A DNA stretch of 26,136 nucleotides from Clostridiaceae bacterium UBA4839 (GTDB taxonomy: Bacteria > Bacillota > Clostridia > Clostridiales > Caloramatoraceae), in assembly GCA_002400085.1 (NCBI GenBank), contig DHEX01000063.1, positions 1 to 26,136 on the forward strand, in the 5' to 3' direction. The notes under the pieces are model-generated. The model saw nothing but the letters and a program-made list of their open reading frames with translations. It was not told where the DNA came from and did not search any database. How positions within the stretch are numbered: position 1 is the first letter of the stretch; every line of letters starts with the position of its first letter. Shown here in pieces: positions 1 through 6,990 of the stretch. Position numbers and translations under genes: made by a program.

Positions 1-136
1 CCCTGAGTTTACCTACTCACTCTTGTCTGGCATTTTAACCCTTAAAATACCTTTGCAAATGGGCAAGTGAATGGAATATATTTTTCTTATTTCTGCGGTG
101 GATTAAATCTAAATTACAAATGGAAGTTTAATAGTA

Positions 137-165
137 TTGACACTTGAAAATTTAAATGCTAAAAT
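137..165 (+). promoter_or_regulatory. sigma-A-type promoter of the str cluster
   Basis: TTGACA (137-142) and TAAAAT (160-165) are separated by exactly 17 bases. This is a perfect -35 and a 5-of-6 -10 at optimal spacing. Transcription should start near 172, leaving a leader of about 74 nt before the first gene. The leader holds a small hairpin (184-190 pairing with 195-201, loop TTTT). The promoter suggests that this cluster does not depend only on readthrough from an upstream operon. Confidence 0.8.
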
Positions 166-245
166 TTCATTTGTGTGATTATAAGGTGTTTTTTAACACT
201 TACTGCTGTGTAATAGCACTACATAAATTTAAAGAAGGTGATTTT

Positions 246-476
246 ATGGATGGCAAAAAAAAGGTTGTCGGAGTAAAACAAACTTTAAAAACCATAAAAA
301 ATGGAATGGCAAACAAAGTTTATGTAGCAAAGGATGCAGATAGCAAGGTAATAAGTCCGGTGGTTGAAGCTGCCAAGGAAAATGAATTAGAAGTAATATA
401 CTTTGATTCTATGGATGAGCTTGGAAATTTCTGCAGCATTGATGTAGGGGCAGCAACAGCTTGCGATGTTAAGTAG
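246..476 (+). CDS. L7Ae/L30e/S12e-family RNA-binding protein (YbxF-like)
   Basis: A 76-residue protein of the small L7Ae-like family found before rpsL in many Firmicutes. Family members bind kink-turn RNA, but the exact cellular role of the bacterial forms is not settled. The sequence shows a lysine-rich start (MDGKKK), a Lys/Asn-rich 'LKTIKNGMANKVYVAKDAD' stretch that fits the RNA-binding face, and a short acidic middle before the 'CSIDVGAATAC' end, which resembles the usual 'IGVGAA' ending. I chose ATG 246 because it follows an AAGAAGGTG ribosome site and matches the family length. An in-frame ATG at 156 would lie inside the promoter. It is the first gene of the str cluster, 68 nt before rpsL. 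Confidence 0.85.
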   Translation: MDGKKKVVGVKQTLKTIKNGMANKVYVAKDADSKVISPVVEAAKENELEVIYFDSMDELGNFCSIDVGAATACDVK

Positions 477-544
477 ACTATAGACTCATATGAGTTTATA
501 TATATTATTTATTGCTTTTTATAATTTCGGAGGGAGGTGCACAT

Positions 545-919
545 ATGCCAACAATTAATCAGCTAGTTAGAAAAGGCAGGGAGAAGGTTGAATACAAATC
601 AGCTTCTCCAGCATTAAAGGAGTGTCCGCAAAAAAGAGGAGTATGTACAGTTGTTAAAACTTCAACTCCTAAGAAGCCTAACTCAGCTTTAAGAAAAGTT
701 GCCAGAGTAAGACTTACAAATGGTATTGAAGTTACTGCGTATATTCCTGGAGAAGGTCACAACTTGCAAGAGCACAGCGTTGTTCTTATAAGAGGTGGAA
801 GGGTAAAGGATCTTCCTGGTGTAAGATATCATATTGTCAGGGGCGCCCTTGACTGTGCTGGTGTTACAGACAGAAAACAGCAAAGATCTAAGTATGGTGT
901 TAAAAGACCAAAGAAATAA
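545..919 (+). CDS. rpsL: 30S ribosomal protein S12
   Basis: S12, 124 residues, sits at the decoding centre of the small subunit and influences accuracy. The diagnostic stretches 'TPKKPNSALRKVARVRLTNG', 'GEGHNLQEHSVVLIRGGRVKDLPG' and the C-terminal 'SKYGVKRPKK' are all present. The residues classically changed in streptomycin resistance, Lys43 and Lys88, are wild type, and Asp89, the methylthiolation site in other bacteria, is kept. The start at 545 follows GGAGGGAGG (529-537). An upstream in-frame start at 512 precedes that ribosome site and is not credible. The protein matches the short E. coli length rather than the longer Bacillus form. rpsG follows after an unusually long 134-nt spacer. 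Confidence 0.97.
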   Translation: MPTINQLVRKGREKVEYKSASPALKECPQKRGVCTVVKTSTPKKPNSALRKVARVRLTNGIEVTAYIPGEGHNLQEHSVVLIRGGRVKDLPGVRYHIVRGALDCAGVTDRKQQRSKYGVKRPKK

Positions 920-1053
920 TATGGATGGGTGCTATGTGCTTGCAATAAATAACCCCTTCAAAGAAGGTTCATATAGATTGCATTTACAGAGCACTTTGCG
1001 GCTAAGGCCGAGTACCGATGAGTTTAATAATTTATGTTAAGGAGGGAAGAAAA
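920..1053 (+). promoter_or_regulatory. folded rpsL-rpsG spacer, possible S7 control site
   Basis: This 134-nt spacer is long compared with most junctions in the window. It contains CCTTC-AAA-GAAGG (955-967) and CGGC-TAAG-GCCG (999-1010), with further weak pairing around each. In E. coli, S7 represses translation by binding the S12-S7 intercistronic RNA of the same operon. Position and folding fit an analogous site here, but the function is inferred from position only and I have not matched the E. coli motif. No convincing promoter lies in it. Confidence 0.35.
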
Positions 1054-1524
1054 GTGCCAAGAAAAGGATATATACCAAAAAGAGATATACTACCAGATCC
1101 AGTGTATAGTAATAAGGTAGTAACAAAATTAGTAAATCAGATAATGGTTGATGGCAAAAAAGGTGTTGCACAGCAGATTGTTTACGGAGCTTTCGATATT
1201 ATTCAAGAAAAAACCGGTAAAGAGCCTGTTGAAGTTTTTGAGGCAGCTATGAATAACGTAATGCCAATTCTTGAAGTAAAAGCAAGAAGAATTGGTGGTG
1301 CAACATATCAGGTACCAATGGAAGTAAGACCAGAAAGAAGGCAAACTCTTGGTATTAGATGGATTGTTGATGCAGCAAGAAACAGAGGAGAAAAGTACAT
1401 GAGAGAAAGACTTGCGGCTGAACTAATTGATGCATCAAACAATACAGGTACCGCTGTTAAGAAGAGAGAAGATATGCATAAAATGGCAGAAGCTAATAAA
1501 GCATTTGCACATTATAGGTGGTAG
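1054..1524 (+). CDS. rpsG: 30S ribosomal protein S7
   Basis: S7, 156 residues, is a primary assembly protein of the 30S head. It binds the 3' domain of 16S rRNA and contacts E-site tRNA. The N-terminal 'PRKGYIPKRDILPDPVY' is characteristic, as are the 'EVKARRIGGATYQVPMEVRP' beta-hairpin region (about 74-93) and the C-terminal 'AFAHYRW'. Translation begins at GTG 1054, placed 7 nt after GGAGGG (1041-1046). An in-frame ATG at 1018 lies upstream of that ribosome site and would add 12 non-family residues. A terminator-like hairpin follows 41 nt after the stop. Confidence 0.97.
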   Translation: MPRKGYIPKRDILPDPVYSNKVVTKLVNQIMVDGKKGVAQQIVYGAFDIIQEKTGKEPVEVFEAAMNNVMPILEVKARRIGGATYQVPMEVRPERRQTLGIRWIVDAARNRGEKYMRERLAAELIDASNNTGTAVKKREDMHKMAEANKAFAHYRW

Positions 1525-1565
1525 TCATTATAATCATTTAACAATTTTTTACAGAGGATCTTATC

Positions 1566-1601
1566 TACCCCTAAAATGTGTATACATTTAGGGGTAATTT
1601 T
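1566..1601 (+). terminator. terminator-like hairpin between rpsG and fusA
   Basis: TACCCCTAAAATGT (1566-1579) pairs with ACATTTAGGGGTA (1584-1596) around a GTAT loop, giving a 13-bp stem with one bulged A. Only four T residues follow after AA, so termination may be partial. It splits the str cluster into L7Ae-rpsL-rpsG and fusA-tuf. I saw no convincing promoter between it and fusA, so fusA-tuf may depend on readthrough or on a non-consensus start. Confidence 0.65.
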
Positions 1602-1718
1602 AATTATAAAGTTCAAGTTTTATGTTTGTTTTATTATGAAACTCAACTTTTGTAAATATAGATAATGTTATGAATGTAGTTTGTAATGAAACAGGATGGG
1701 CAGAAAGGAGGAAATACT

Positions 1719-3794
1719 GTGCCTAGGCAGAATGATTTAGAGAGCGTAAGAAATATAGGAATAATGGCGCATATAGATGCAGGTAAAACAACAACCACAG
1801 AGCGTATGTTGTTTTATACTGGGAAAACTCATAAAATAGGTGAAGTTCATGATGGGGCTGCTACAATGGATTGGATGCCAGAAGAGCAAGAAAGAGGTAT
1901 AACAATTACATCTGCTGCTACAACTTGCCATTGGAAGAACCATATGATAAATATTATTGATACGCCGGGGCACGTAGATTTCACGGTTGAGGTTGAAAGA
2001 TCCCTTCGTGTTCTTGATGGTGCTGTTGCAGTATTTTGTGCAAAGGGAGGAGTTGAACCTCAATCCGAAACTGTATGGAGACAGGCAGATAAGTATGATG
2101 TACCAAGAATTGCTTATGTAAATAAGATGGATATTATGGGTGCAGATTTTTATCGCGTTGTTAATATGATTAAGGATAGACTTAAAGTCAATCCAGTTCC
2201 AATTGCAATTCCAATTGGGAAAGAAGAATCATTTATAGGGGAGATTGACCTTATAAGATACAGGGCAGAAATTTACGAGGATGACCTTGGAACTAAAATA
2301 GAAGAAGAGGCTATTCCTGATGATTTAAAAGATTTAGCACAGGAATACAGAACAAAGCTTATTGAAGCAGTAGCTGAAACAGATGAAGACCTTATGGAAA
2401 AATATCTTGATGGTAAAGAATTAACACAGGATGAAATTATTAAGGCAATTAGAAAAGCAACTATTTCTGGGGAGATGGTTCCAGTAACTTGCGGAAGTTC
2501 TTATAAAAATAAAGGAGTTCAGCTTTTACTTGATGCAATTGTTGCATTTTTACCATCACCATTAGATATACCTCCAGTTAAAGGTACTGATCCTGAGACT
2601 TCTAAAGAAATTGAGAGAGCTGCTTCCGATGATGAGCCCCTTTCAGGTCTTGCATTTAAAATTGCAACTGATCCATTTGTTGGTAGGCTTGCATATTTTA
2701 GGGTATATTCTGGTGTTATAAAAGCAGGTTCCTATGTACTTAACTCAACAAAGAATAAGAGGGAAAGAATAGGAAGACTTGTTAGAATGCATGCAAACCA
2801 CAGAGAGGATATTGAGGAGGCCTATACAGGAGACATAGTTGCAGTAATTGGTCTTAAGGATACTACAACTGGAGATACACTTTGTGATCCTGATCACCCA
2901 GTTATTCTTGAAAACATGGAATTCCCAGAGCCAGTTATATCTGTTGCAATTGAACCTAAAACAAAGGCGGGTCAGGAAAAGATGGGTATAGCCCTTTCAA
3001 AACTTTCCGAAGAAGATCCAACTTTTAGAACATATACTGATCATGAGACAGGTCAGACTATTATTTCCGGAATGGGTGAGCTTCACCTCGAGATAATAGT
3101 AGATAGACTTCAAAGAGAATTTAAAGTTGAATGTAATGTAGGTAATCCACAGGTCGCTTATAAAGAAACTGTAAAGAAGTCAGTAAAGGCAGAAGGAAAG
3201 TTTATAAGACAATCTGGTGGACGTGGACAGTATGGACATTGCTGGATAGAACTGATACCACAAGAAAGAGGCAAAGGCTACGAATTCGTTAATAATATTA
3301 TTGGGGGAGCAATTCCAAAGGAATATATAGAGCCAATAAATCAAGGTATAAAGGAAGCTATGTTAAACGGAATAGTTGCAGGCTATCCTGTAATAGATTG
3401 TAAAGTAGTTTTATATGATGGTTCATACCATGAAGTCGACTCATCTGAAATGGCATTTAAGATTGCAGGTTCTATGGCATTTAAGAATGCCATGAATAAG
3501 GCAAATCCAGTATTACTTGAACCTATTATGAAGGTTGATGTAGTTGTGCCAGAAGAATACATGGGCGATGTAATTGGTAACCTTAACTCGAGGAGAGGAA
3601 GAATTGAAGGCATGGAACTTAGAAATGGCGCAGAAACTATAAGAGCTTTTGTACCACTTGCAGAAATGTCTGGTTATGCTACAGTTCTTCGTTCAACAAC
3701 CCAAGGAAGAGGAACATTTGTAATGCAGTTTGATCATTATGATGAAGTTCCACAAAGTATTCAAACTAAAATTGTCGGCGAAAGAAATAAATAG
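1719..3794 (+). CDS. fusA: translation elongation factor G
   Basis: EF-G, 691 residues, is the GTPase that drives ribosomal translocation and, with ribosome recycling factor, subunit splitting. The G domain carries the P-loop AHIDAGKT (17-24), the switch I 'EEQERGITI' region (55-63), DTPGH (81-85) and NKMD (135-138). Domains II-V follow at the usual length, including 'GRGQYGHCWIELIPQERG' in domain IV and 'GYATVLRSTTQGRGTF' near the C-terminus. GTG 1719 is chosen because AAAGGAGG (1704-1711) lies 7 nt before it. An in-frame ATG at 1686 lies upstream of that site. tuf begins 20 nt downstream, so the two are surely co-transcribed. Confidence 0.97.
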   Translation: MPRQNDLESVRNIGIMAHIDAGKTTTTERMLFYTGKTHKIGEVHDGAATMDWMPEEQERGITITSAATTCHWKNHMINIIDTPGHVDFTVEVERSLRVLDGAVAVFCAKGGVEPQSETVWRQADKYDVPRIAYVNKMDIMGADFYRVVNMIKDRLKVNPVPIAIPIGKEESFIGEIDLIRYRAEIYEDDLGTKIEEEAIPDDLKDLAQEYRTKLIEAVAETDEDLMEKYLDGKELTQDEIIKAIRKATISGEMVPVTCGSSYKNKGVQLLLDAIVAFLPSPLDIPPVKGTDPETSKEIERAASDDEPLSGLAFKIATDPFVGRLAYFRVYSGVIKAGSYVLNSTKNKRERIGRLVRMHANHREDIEEAYTGDIVAVIGLKDTTTGDTLCDPDHPVILENMEFPEPVISVAIEPKTKAGQEKMGIALSKLSEEDPTFRTYTDHETGQTIISGMGELHLEIIVDRLQREFKVECNVGNPQVAYKETVKKSVKAEGKFIRQSGGRGQYGHCWIELIPQERGKGYEFVNNIIGGAIPKEYIEPINQGIKEAMLNGIVAGYPVIDCKVVLYDGSYHEVDSSEMAFKIAGSMAFKNAMNKANPVLLEPIMKVDVVVPEEYMGDVIGNLNSRRGRIEGMELRNGAETIRAFVPLAEMSGYATVLRSTTQGRGTFVMQFDHYDEVPQSIQTKIVGERNK

Positions 3795-3814
3795 TAAAAG
3801 GGGAGGAAAAAAAG

Positions 3815-5017
3815 ATGGCAAAGGCACATTATGAGAGAACAAAACCACATGTTAATATTGGAACAATTGGTCATGTAGACCATGGTAAGACAACACTAAC
3901 AGCAGCAATAACAACAGTATTATCAAAATACGGCGGAGCACAAGCAACAAGATATGACGAAATAGATAAGGCACCTGAGGAGAAAGAAAGAGGAATTACA
4001 ATCAATACATCCCACGTTGAATATGAAACAAAGACAAGACACTATGCGCACGTTGACTGCCCGGGTCATGCTGACTATGTAAAGAACATGATAACAGGAG
4101 CAGCACAGATGGATGGAGCAATCCTAGTCGTAAGTGCAGCAGATGGTCCAATGCCTCAGACAAGAGAGCACATACTTCTTGCAAGACAGGTTGGAGTTCC
4201 ATATATCGTAGTATTTTTAAATAAAGCAGATCAGGTAGATGATCCGGAACTAATTGACCTAGTTGAAATGGAAGTAAGAGATTTATTAACAGAGTATGAT
4301 TTTCCAGGAGATGACACACCAATCATAGTAGGATCAGCATTAAAAGCATTAGAGTGTGGATGTGGGAAACCAGATTGTCCATGGTGTGGAAAGATCCTTG
4401 ACTTAATGAAAGTAGTAGATGAATATATACCAACACCAGTAAGAGCAACAGACAAACCGTTCTTAATGCCAGTAGAAGATGTGTTCACAATAACAGGAAG
4501 AGGAACAGTTGCAACAGGCAGAGTAGAAAGAGGAGAGTTAAAGATAGGCGACGAGGTAGAGATAATAGGATTATCAGAAGAGAAGAAGAAGACAGTAGTA
4601 ACTGGAGTTGAAATGTTCAGAAAGACACTTGACCAGGCAGAAGCAGGAGACAACATAGGAGCACTATTAAGAGGAATAGACAGGGAAGAAGTAGAAAGAG
4701 GACAGGTACTTGCAAAACCTGGGACAGTAAATCCACATATACACTTTGAAGGACAGGTATATGTATTAAAGAAAGAAGAAGGCGGAAGGCATACACCATT
4801 CTTCAATGGATACAGACCACAGTTTTTCTTCAGAACAACAGATGTTACAGGATCAATAAAGCTTCCAGAAGGAGTAGAAATGGTAATGCCAGGAGACCAT
4901 ATCAACATGGATGTAGAATTGATTACACCAATAGCAATGGAAGAAGGATTAAGATTTGCTATTCGTGAAGGCGGAAGAACAGTTGGAGCTGGAGTAGTTT
5001 CTAAGATATTTAAATAA
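3815..5017 (+). CDS. tuf: elongation factor Tu with a four-cysteine insertion
   Basis: EF-Tu, 400 residues, delivers aminoacyl-tRNA to the ribosome as the GTP complex. Motifs: P-loop GHVDHGKT (19-26), DCPGH (81-85), NKAD (136-139), SALK (174-177), and domain II 'EDVFTITGRGTVATGRVERG' (221-240). Straight after SALKALE, where most clostridial EF-Tu proteins have a short variable loop, this one has CGCGKPDCPWCG. The four cysteines (181, 183, 188, 191) form a CxC-x4-CxxC pattern suitable for a metal. I recall similar cysteine-rich loops in EF-Tu of some Peptococcaceae-type Clostridia, which needs checking. Codon use also differs from neighbouring genes, with GTA preferred to GTT. The ribosome site is AGGGGAGG-like, and a terminator follows the stop. 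Confidence 0.97.
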   Translation: MAKAHYERTKPHVNIGTIGHVDHGKTTLTAAITTVLSKYGGAQATRYDEIDKAPEEKERGITINTSHVEYETKTRHYAHVDCPGHADYVKNMITGAAQMDGAILVVSAADGPMPQTREHILLARQVGVPYIVVFLNKADQVDDPELIDLVEMEVRDLLTEYDFPGDDTPIIVGSALKALECGCGKPDCPWCGKILDLMKVVDEYIPTPVRATDKPFLMPVEDVFTITGRGTVATGRVERGELKIGDEVEIIGLSEEKKKTVVTGVEMFRKTLDQAEAGDNIGALLRGIDREEVERGQVLAKPGTVNPHIHFEGQVYVLKKEEGGRHTPFFNGYRPQFFFRTTDVTGSIKLPEGVEMVMPGDHINMDVELITPIAMEEGLRFAIREGGRTVGAGVVSKIFK

Positions 5018-5022
5018 TTTTT

Positions 5023-5050
5023 AGGGGCTGGGCTTTGCCTAGTCCTTTTT
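5023..5050 (+). terminator. rho-independent terminator after tuf
   Basis: AGGGGCTGGGC (5023-5033) pairs with GCCTAGTCCTT (5037-5047) around a TTT loop. The 11-bp stem includes three G-U pairs in RNA and runs into five T residues (5046-5050). It begins six nt after the tuf stop and separates the str and S10 clusters. Confidence 0.75.
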
Positions 5051-5098
5051 AAAGGGTAATAATTTTATTAAAAATACGACAAAGTTCATAGGTTACTA

Positions 5099-5127
5099 TT
5101 GTATTTTATTTTAAAATATTGTAAAAT
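5099..5127 (+). promoter_or_regulatory. probable sigma-A promoter of the S10-spc cluster
   Basis: TTGTAT (5099-5104) and TAAAAT (5122-5127) are 17 bases apart in very AT-rich DNA. The promoter lies between the tuf terminator and the structured rpsJ leader, as expected for a separately controlled S10 operon. The -10 is identical to those before the first str gene and rplM. Confidence 0.65.
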
Positions 5128-5133
5128 AAAAGA

Positions 5134-5338
5134 GTTGTAAGCTTTTAAGCGCGATGAAGCAAGAGGTTGCCGAGTTTCGGGGGAATTCTTGCTGAGAATG
5201 TCCGAATCTAGAATTCGGGCGGCGGTGATTTGCGCAATATTGCTGTGTGGGGAAAAAAGAAACACCTGGAATAGTGTACAGATAGACCGCTGTCGTGCGT
5301 AAGGAAACCGGGCGTACGATGAAAGGAAGGGAAAAATT
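5134..5338 (+). ncRNA. structured 5' leader of rpsJ (candidate r-protein control element)
   Basis: About 205 nt of comparatively GC-rich, foldable sequence lies between the promoter and rpsJ. Visible helices are: AGCAAGA (5158-5164) with TCTTGCT (5187-5193), enclosing CCGA-GTT-TCGG (5170-5180); an 8-bp hairpin 5200-5207 with 5213-5220; a possible long-range GCGGT (5222-5226) with ACCGC (5286-5290); and TCGTGCG (5293-5299) with CGTACGA (5313-5319), just before the ribosome site. S10 operon leaders in E. coli and Bacillus are controlled by L4. Whether this RNA binds L4, S10 or another protein cannot be told from the sequence. No coding frame here looks real. Confidence 0.6.
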
Positions 5339-5647
5339 ATGGCAAAACAAAAAATTAGAATCAAGTTAAAAGCATTTGATCACAATTTACTTGATGCATC
5401 TGCTCAAAAGATTGTTGAAGCAGCTAAAAAAACTGGCGCAACAGTTTCAGGACCAGTACCACTGCCAACTGAAAAGGACGTTGTTACAGTATTAAGAGCA
5501 GTTCACAAGTATAAGGATTCAAGGGAACAGTTTGAAATAAGAACTCACAAGAGACTTATTGATATATTGAATCCAACACAAAAAACTGTTGATTCACTTA
5601 TGAGACTTGATCTGCCAGCAGGCGTTGACATTGAAATAAAACTATAA
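5339..5647 (+). CDS. rpsJ: 30S ribosomal protein S10
   Basis: S10 (NusE), 102 residues, is part of the 30S head and, as NusE, joins NusB and NusG in transcription antitermination complexes. The family pattern is clear: 'KIRIKLKAFDH' start, 'SGPVPLPTEKDVVTVLRA', 'HKYKDSREQFEIRTHKRLI' and the C-terminal 'LPAGVDIEIKL'. ATG 5339 follows AAGGAAGGG. It is the first gene of the S10 cluster, preceded by its own promoter and a folded leader of about 205 nt, which makes it the likely regulatory entry point for the following twenty genes. Confidence 0.97.
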   Translation: MAKQKIRIKLKAFDHNLLDASAQKIVEAAKKTGATVSGPVPLPTEKDVVTVLRAVHKYKDSREQFEIRTHKRLIDILNPTQKTVDSLMRLDLPAGVDIEIKL

Positions 5648-5715
5648 TTTTGTTGTTAAATTTTGTTGTTATGAATACAGTTATGTATTCCACTAATAAC
5701 GAGGAGGTACAGTAA

Positions 5716-6345
5716 ATGAAAAAAAGTATCATAGGAAAGAAAATTGGAATGACACAGATATTTGATGAAAATGGAAAAGTTATTCCTGTAACTGTTGTTG
5801 AAGCAGGTCCATGTGTTGTTATGCAGAAGAAAACAGAGGATAAAGATGGATACAATGCAATAAAAGTTGGATTTGATGACATCAGAGAAAAACTTGTAAC
5901 AAAGCCTGTTAAAGGGCAGTTTACCAAGGCAGATCTTAAATTAAAGAGATATGTTAGAGAATTAAGACTTGATGACATTTCAGGTTATGAAGTTGGAGCA
6001 GAAATTAAAGCAGATGTATTTGCAGCAGGAGACAAGATTGACGTTACTGGAATTTCAAAAGGAAAAGGATATCAAGGAACTATTAAAAGATGGCATGCTC
6101 ATAGAGGGCCTGAAACTCATGGTTCAAAATCTCACAGAGTAGTAGGTTCACAGGGATCATCATCATATCCAGCAAGAACATTTAAAAATAAACGTATGCC
6201 AGGACATATGGGAAATAAGAAATCCACAGTATTAAACCTTGAAGTTGTAAGGGTTGATGCTGATAGGAATTTAATTCTTATAAAGGGTGGAATTCCTGGA
6301 CCAAGAAAGGGTCTCGTTATGATAAGAGACTCAGTTAAAGCGTAA
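5716..6345 (+). CDS. rplC: 50S ribosomal protein L3
   Basis: L3, 209 residues, is one of the first proteins to assemble on 23S rRNA and reaches into the peptidyl transferase region. Diagnostic parts are 'IIGKKIGMTQIFDENG' (N-terminal barrel), 'GISKGKGYQGTIKRW' and the extended loop 'GSQGSSSYPARTFKNKRMPG'. Length fits the family. ATG 5716 follows GAGGAGG (5701-5707). The 68-nt spacer from rpsJ carries a short direct repeat and a 7-bp hairpin but no T-rich terminator tail, so cotranscription with rpsJ is expected. Confidence 0.97.
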   Translation: MKKSIIGKKIGMTQIFDENGKVIPVTVVEAGPCVVMQKKTEDKDGYNAIKVGFDDIREKLVTKPVKGQFTKADLKLKRYVRELRLDDISGYEVGAEIKADVFAAGDKIDVTGISKGKGYQGTIKRWHAHRGPETHGSKSHRVVGSQGSSSYPARTFKNKRMPGHMGNKKSTVLNLEVVRVDADRNLILIKGGIPGPRKGLVMIRDSVKA

Positions 6346-6369
6346 TTTGAAAGGAAAGGAGGATGCAAA

Positions 6370-6990
6370 ATGCCTAAAGTAGCTTTATATAATATGGATG
6401 CCAATAAAATTGGCGAGATAGAACTTTCAGATACTGTATTTGGAACTGAAGTAAATGTTGAAGTTATGCATCAGGTAGTTAAGATGCAGCTTGCAAATAA
6501 AAGACAGGGTACTCAATCAGCACTTACAAAGGCTGAAGTTTCTGGAGGTGGAATAAAGCCTTGGAGACAAAAGGGAACTGGCAGAGCAAGACAGGGATCT
6601 ATAAGAGCACCACAGTGGACTCATGGTGGAATTGTTTTTGCACCAAAGCCAAGAGATTACAGTTACACACTGCCAAAGAAATTAAGGAGAGTTGCACTTA
6701 AATCAGCATTAAGCTCAAAGGTTGTTGATAATGAACTTGTTGTTTTAGATGAGCTTAAACTTGATGCACCAAAGACAAAGGTTGTAGCGGAGATGATTGG
6801 AAAGTTCGGAAATGAAAAAACTCTTATCATTGTTCCTGAGTCAAACGAAATAGTTTATAAATCAGTAAGGAACATTGAAGGAGTTCATGTAATACCTGTT
6901 AATAACATTAATGTTTATGATATATTAAAGTATAAAAAATGTATTATTACAAAGGATGCTGCACAAAAAATTGAGGAGGTGTACGCATAA
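6370..6990 (+). CDS. rplD: 50S ribosomal protein L4
   Basis: L4, 206 residues, lines the peptide exit tunnel. In E. coli and Bacillus it also represses its own operon through the leader RNA. The tunnel loop 'KPWRQKGTGRARQGS' (63-77), where macrolide-resistance changes occur, is intact, and 'GGIVFAPKPRDYSY' follows. The start is 24 nt after rplC with AAAGGAGG in the gap. Its stop overlaps the rplW start by one base (TAATG), which implies coupled translation. The folded rpsJ leader upstream is the natural place to look for L4 autoregulation. Confidence 0.97.
   Translation: MPKVALYNMDANKIGEIELSDTVFGTEVNVEVMHQVVKMQLANKRQGTQSALTKAEVSGGGIKPWRQKGTGRARQGSIRAPQWTHGGIVFAPKPRDYSYTLPKKLRRVALKSALSSKVVDNELVVLDELKLDAPKTKVVAEMIGKFGNEKTLIIVPESNEIVYKSVRNIEGVHVIPVNNINVYDILKYKKCIITKDAAQKIEEVYA

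Noticed and set aside
1..136. 3' end of rpoC or another upstream gene
   Set aside because: Short frames here do not resemble the RpoC C-terminus, and only an AT-only palindrome (32-48) is visible. No gene is supported.
479..500. Imperfect palindrome after the L7Ae-like gene as a terminator
   Set aside because: TATAGACTCAT/ATGAGTTTATA is AT-rich with a weak stem, and the nearest T run is more than 10 nt away. rpsL has no promoter of its own, so readthrough is needed.
520..525. TATAAT just before rpsL as a promoter -10
   Set aside because: A start of transcription there would fall within or after the ribosome site at 529-537, and there is no -35 at proper spacing.
1602..1700. Internal promoter for fusA (GATAAT at 1661-1666 or TATGAA at 1669-1674)
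   Set aside because: Neither -10-like hexamer has a credible -35 at 16-18 bases. It remains possible but is not supported enough to list.
4231..4908. Long open frame (225 codons) on the - strand across tuf
   Set aside because: It is antisense to a certain gene, has low-complexity Ser/Pro/Thr-rich composition and no family likeness. It arises because A-ending codons in tuf avoid stop codons in that frame.
5086..5364. Open frame of 92 codons on the - strand across the rpsJ leader
   Set aside because: It runs into rpsJ, overlaps clear RNA helices and the promoter, and has no ribosome site or recognisable family. RNA structure explains the region better.
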